A stretch of 64,000 nucleotides of DNA. It comes from Cannabis sativa. Taxonomy: Eukaryota > Streptophyta > Magnoliopsida > Rosales > Cannabaceae. Below the pieces are notes generated by a model that was not told the DNA's origin, ran no database searches, and saw nothing but the letters and a program-made list of their open reading frames with translations. The position numbers and the translations under genes are program-made. Positions 62,140-64,000 of the stretch are shown here, piece by piece. Positions within the stretch are counted from its first letter, which is position 1. Every line of letters starts with the position of its first letter. The stretch is taken from assembly GCF_029168945.1 (NCBI RefSeq), contig NC_083601.1, forward strand, positions 69,863,595-69,927,594, in the 5' to 3' direction.

Positions 62140-62195
62140 GTTCAGCCCCGAGCAGTTCGGTAATAGAACAAGGAAGAAGTTTTCTTTTCTTATAG
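62140..62195 (-). mobile_element. Short fragment of an element B-type LTR
   Basis: The reverse complement (CTATAAGAAAAG..., CTATTACCGA, GCTCGGGGCTGAAC) matches parts of 45410-45490 in B's LTR with an internal deletion. A relic of another Tat copy. Confidence 0.6.
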
Positions 62196-64000
62196 CGCGC
62201 GGAAATCATGCAATGGGAGCCTTGCGCCGAGATTTTTCGGCAGATCACCTAGTGAGCGCGCGCGGACAGTGTACTGTCCGTACCACTTGCCATTTTTTTT
62301 CATGTTATTTCATGGAATTAACTTCCGATTTTTTGTGTGATTTTGTATTTTTATTTTTTACTTTCCATATTTAAAATCTAATTATCAGAAATAAATTAAT
62401 TTTTTTAAAAAATTAATTTTAGATATTAGTGTAATTTGAATTTGAAAATAGGTAAAAATCTATCTTTTTGCTTAATTTTTAATCTTATTTTTAAATTTGA
62501 TTATTTAATCTTATTTTTTTAAATTTAAGGTCAGATATTAATTTTTTTTTTATTAATTTTTTTATAAATGATTTGACCTTATTTAAATTTAAAATAAGAT
62601 TAAAATATTCATGATATTTTGAATAGAAATATGATATTTTTGCTAAATTTTAAATTTTGTTATTTTTTATTAAAATTAAATTATAAAATCAGAAAAGGAT
62701 ATTTATTTATCATTTTTGTATTTTATTGAATATTTAATTTATAATATAATATGAAATTTAAAAGGTCGTTAGCAAATTTTTTTTGAAATGATATTTAGGT
62801 TAGTTGAAACCTAATTTTTCAAAATTGTAGGTTTAATTTTAAATATTATTTTATTTCATTTAAAAATTCGAAATTTTTTTATTAATTATTTTCGAAATTT
62901 AGTTTATTATTTAAAATTAAATAAATCCTACTTCCAACTATCCAATTCAAGCTGTTGCAGGAGTTTGTAGTTTAGCTTATGTGTAAGTTTTATAAAACCT
63001 ATTATTACTTGATCTAAATTGCCATGGTTAACTTGTTGACAGATCCAATGATCTGATTTTAACCCATGGTTCAATTGTCAATAGGTCAAGTAAATAATCT
63101 GTAACAGGTAAATTTTACATTCTTCTTTCATCTGTGTATGACCTAGTAACATGATAGGGTCGATCCAAATCTGTGTGCCTGTGTGAGCCTATATGTTTAT
63201 TTTATTATAGATGCATATAGGTTGTTGCTAAATAAAATGTCACACCCTGATAGATTTTATTTATGTCCATTTAGTTTTTTGGACCTATTCAATTAATAAC
63301 AGTTATTTATTTTAAGGTTAAATTCCTCTCTTTTGGGCCTTGTGTGAGAGATGGGGGCAAATAGAGGTGGGTACGACATACTGGACCCAGCTCCCCCTCA
63401 CATGAACTACCCCAATTGTAAAGGCCCATTTGCCTGATTTGAATAAATGTACTAGGTTAATTAAATTAGTTTAACCTAATAAAATTGATTAGCAACATAA
63501 TTAACTTTTAAAATACATGAAATTTATTTTCATTTTAATATTTTAAAGTTAATTTTAAGAAAAACACTCTTAGTTTAAGATATTATTTCTAGATAAACTA
63601 TTTGTATTTTTCTTGTATTTAATTAAATAAAGAATTTTAACTAACTAGATTCTTTCTGAAGCTTATTTTAATTATTTCATTAAATATTCCTATTTAAGTT
63701 ATAAATTAGTTATTTCTAACTAATTTTTCTGATCAACTTAAATTTGAATATCTTTTGAATTTAAAATTAAGTTGAGGAATTCTAGGAGCTGTTTATTGAA
63801 GATTCTAGAGATATTTTTTAAGTTGTTAAACTTAAAATGGAATATTCTTAAATTAGGTGGTTACAACTTAATTTTAATATTTAATTAAATTTTATTTGGA
63901 AATTTTTAAGTTGGTTATTTTAGATTCTTTCTATAACAACTTAAATTAGATATTTTTCAAATATTTGAAAACATACTTAGTTAAATTGAGATATTTTCTA
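62196..64000. other. AT-rich DNA with a small GC-rich hairpin island; no gene seen
   Basis: 62196-62290 is GC-rich with two inverted repeats: GCCGA/TCGGC near 62233-62251 and GGACAGT/ACTGTCC near 62263-62280. 62300-62930 is AT-rich without features. 62935-63440 is less AT-rich and contains TGTCACACCCTGA at 63239, resembling a gypsy LTR terminus, but no partner is in the window. The rest is AT-rich. Confidence 0.5.

Noticed and set aside
62233..62251. GCCGA/TCGGC hairpin with T-run as a bacterial-type terminator
   Set aside because: Nuclear plant context with no transcription unit ending there.

Overview
This window is plant nuclear DNA, almost certainly from a flowering eudicot. Evidence: an intron-containing class III peroxidase gene, two CACTA (En/Spm-type) DNA transposons, and layers of Ty1/copia and Ty3/gypsy LTR retrotransposons of plant-specific lineages (Tekay chromovirus, Tat, Athila, SIRE). 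The species cannot be fixed from sequence alone; a Rosales plant such as a Cannabaceae member would fit but is only a guess. The only host gene recognised is the peroxidase. No tRNA, rRNA or CRISPR array was seen.

Layout. 1-1644 is the end of a Tekay-type LTR that cuts into CACTA element G (1645-5278), whose multi-exon gene ends in a C48 (Ulp1-like) protease domain. G abuts intron 3 of the peroxidase gene (exons 1-3 at 6184-7572, minus strand), and a MITE-like element also lies in that intron. 7.7-11.4 kb is AT-rich intergenic DNA with a LINE tail. Copia element H (11402-16753) has two short LTRs, an RNase H remnant and an interior full of small hairpins sharing a C-CTGAA-G cap. CACTA element F (17179-19976 and 29454-~29945, minus strand) is split by a near-complete Tekay retrotransposon A (19977-29453, minus strand, duplication TAAGT) with a 1453-codon open gag-pol frame.

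From 29.9 kb onward the window is a nested stack. An Athila-like 5' LTR and gag fragment (I, ~29945-32256) is followed by SIRE-like copia D (32257-42946). D's first LTR is split by gag-only copia E (32457-38221, duplication TTATG). D's second LTR is cut by Tekay-like C (LTR 42947-44944, pol remnant 58167-60237). C is split at its LTR/interior boundary by Tat element B (44947-58166). B carries gag, pol with two RNase H domains, and an antisense gene; its gag is split by solo Tekay LTR J (46844-49098, duplication TTGTC). A solo E-family LTR, K (60238-62139), ends C's pol remnant. The last 1.8 kb is AT-rich with a small GC-rich hairpin island and no recognised gene.

How parts work together: A has nearly identical LTRs, a PBS, a PPT and all pol active sites, so it is young, but its gag start is broken. 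The older elements (B, C, D, F, I) carry many stop codons. The most unusual pattern is the covarying hairpin family in element H.
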